Assembly: GCA_022839105.1 (NCBI GenBank)
Contig: JALHDH010000089.1
Span: forward strand, 1-13,087
Length of the DNA: 13,087 nt
Direction: 5' to 3'
Origin: a bacterium
GTDB taxonomy: Bacteria; Vulcanimicrobiota; Xenobia; Xenobiales; Xenobiaceae
A model generated the notes under the pieces. That model saw only the letters and a program-made list of their open reading frames with translations, was not told where the DNA came from and did not search any database. Made by a program: the position numbers and the translations under genes. Positions 13,086 to 13,087 of the stretch are shown piece after piece. How positions within the stretch are numbered: position 1 is the first letter of the stretch; every line of letters begins with the position of its first letter.

Positions 13086-13087
13086 GG

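Noticed and set aside
1..13087. CRISPR arrays, tRNA or rRNA genes, complete insertion sequences
   Set aside because: No regularly spaced direct repeats, no cloverleaf or rRNA-like stretch and no intact transposase frame were found on either strand.

Overview
This is a GC-rich (roughly two thirds G+C) bacterial window with compact genes, a strong G/C preference at third codon positions and canonical GGAGG Shine-Dalgarno sites where spacing allows. The gene content would fit a large-genome environmental bacterium (Myxococcota, Planctomycetota, Eremiobacterota or similar): a Uma2 protein with a coiled-coil tail, a BREX-type ATPase, an SNF2 helicase, radical-SAM RiPP enzymes and a Pro-rich propeller-like protein. 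No marker gene allows a firm taxonomic call.

Layout. (1) 2-496 (+): 3' part of a Uma2-family PD-(D/E)XK protein. (2) 568-1686 (-): a thiamine-diphosphate enzyme resembling indolepyruvate:ferredoxin oxidoreductase alpha subunit without its ferredoxin domain. A short, codon-biased ORF (1721-1870, -) lies just upstream of it. (3) 1871-2030: regulatory gap with a 16-bp palindrome and a minus-strand terminator-like hairpin. (4) 2031-7407 (+): a tightly packed five-gene operon. It encodes an unknown helical protein (A), a BrxD-like protein that appears to have lost its ATPase motifs (B), an intact BrxD/DUF2791-type ATPase (C), an unknown small protein (D) and an SNF2 helicase (E). This is the best candidate for an under-described system, most likely anti-phage or DNA-processing. 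(5) 7552-10200: a gene graveyard. It holds the 3' end of an AddA/UvrD-like helicase-nuclease gene (-), joined head to head with a 5'-truncated, twice-frameshifted radical-SAM gene (+), then a second frameshifted and 3'-truncated copy of the same family. (6) 10200-10617: no clear gene, with an AT-richer nested inverted repeat. (7) 10618-12594 (-): a 658-residue propeller-like protein of unknown function. (8) 12595-12815: intergenic, with a strong imperfect hairpin and an operator-like near-palindrome. (9) 12816-13085 (-): a small unknown protein at the window edge.

How the genes may work together. In region 4, B and C share the same fold landmarks, but only C keeps Walker A and B. A plausible model is a B/C ATPase pair, possibly hetero-oligomeric, that loads or regulates the SNF2 translocase E on DNA, with A and D as accessory or sensing subunits. 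No nuclease, methyltransferase, PglZ phosphatase or TerB domain is visible inside the operon, so it is not a standard BREX locus. The neighbouring decayed genes and the Uma2 gene suggest an accessory island with turnover. All function assignments rest on motif reading by eye; no database search was possible.
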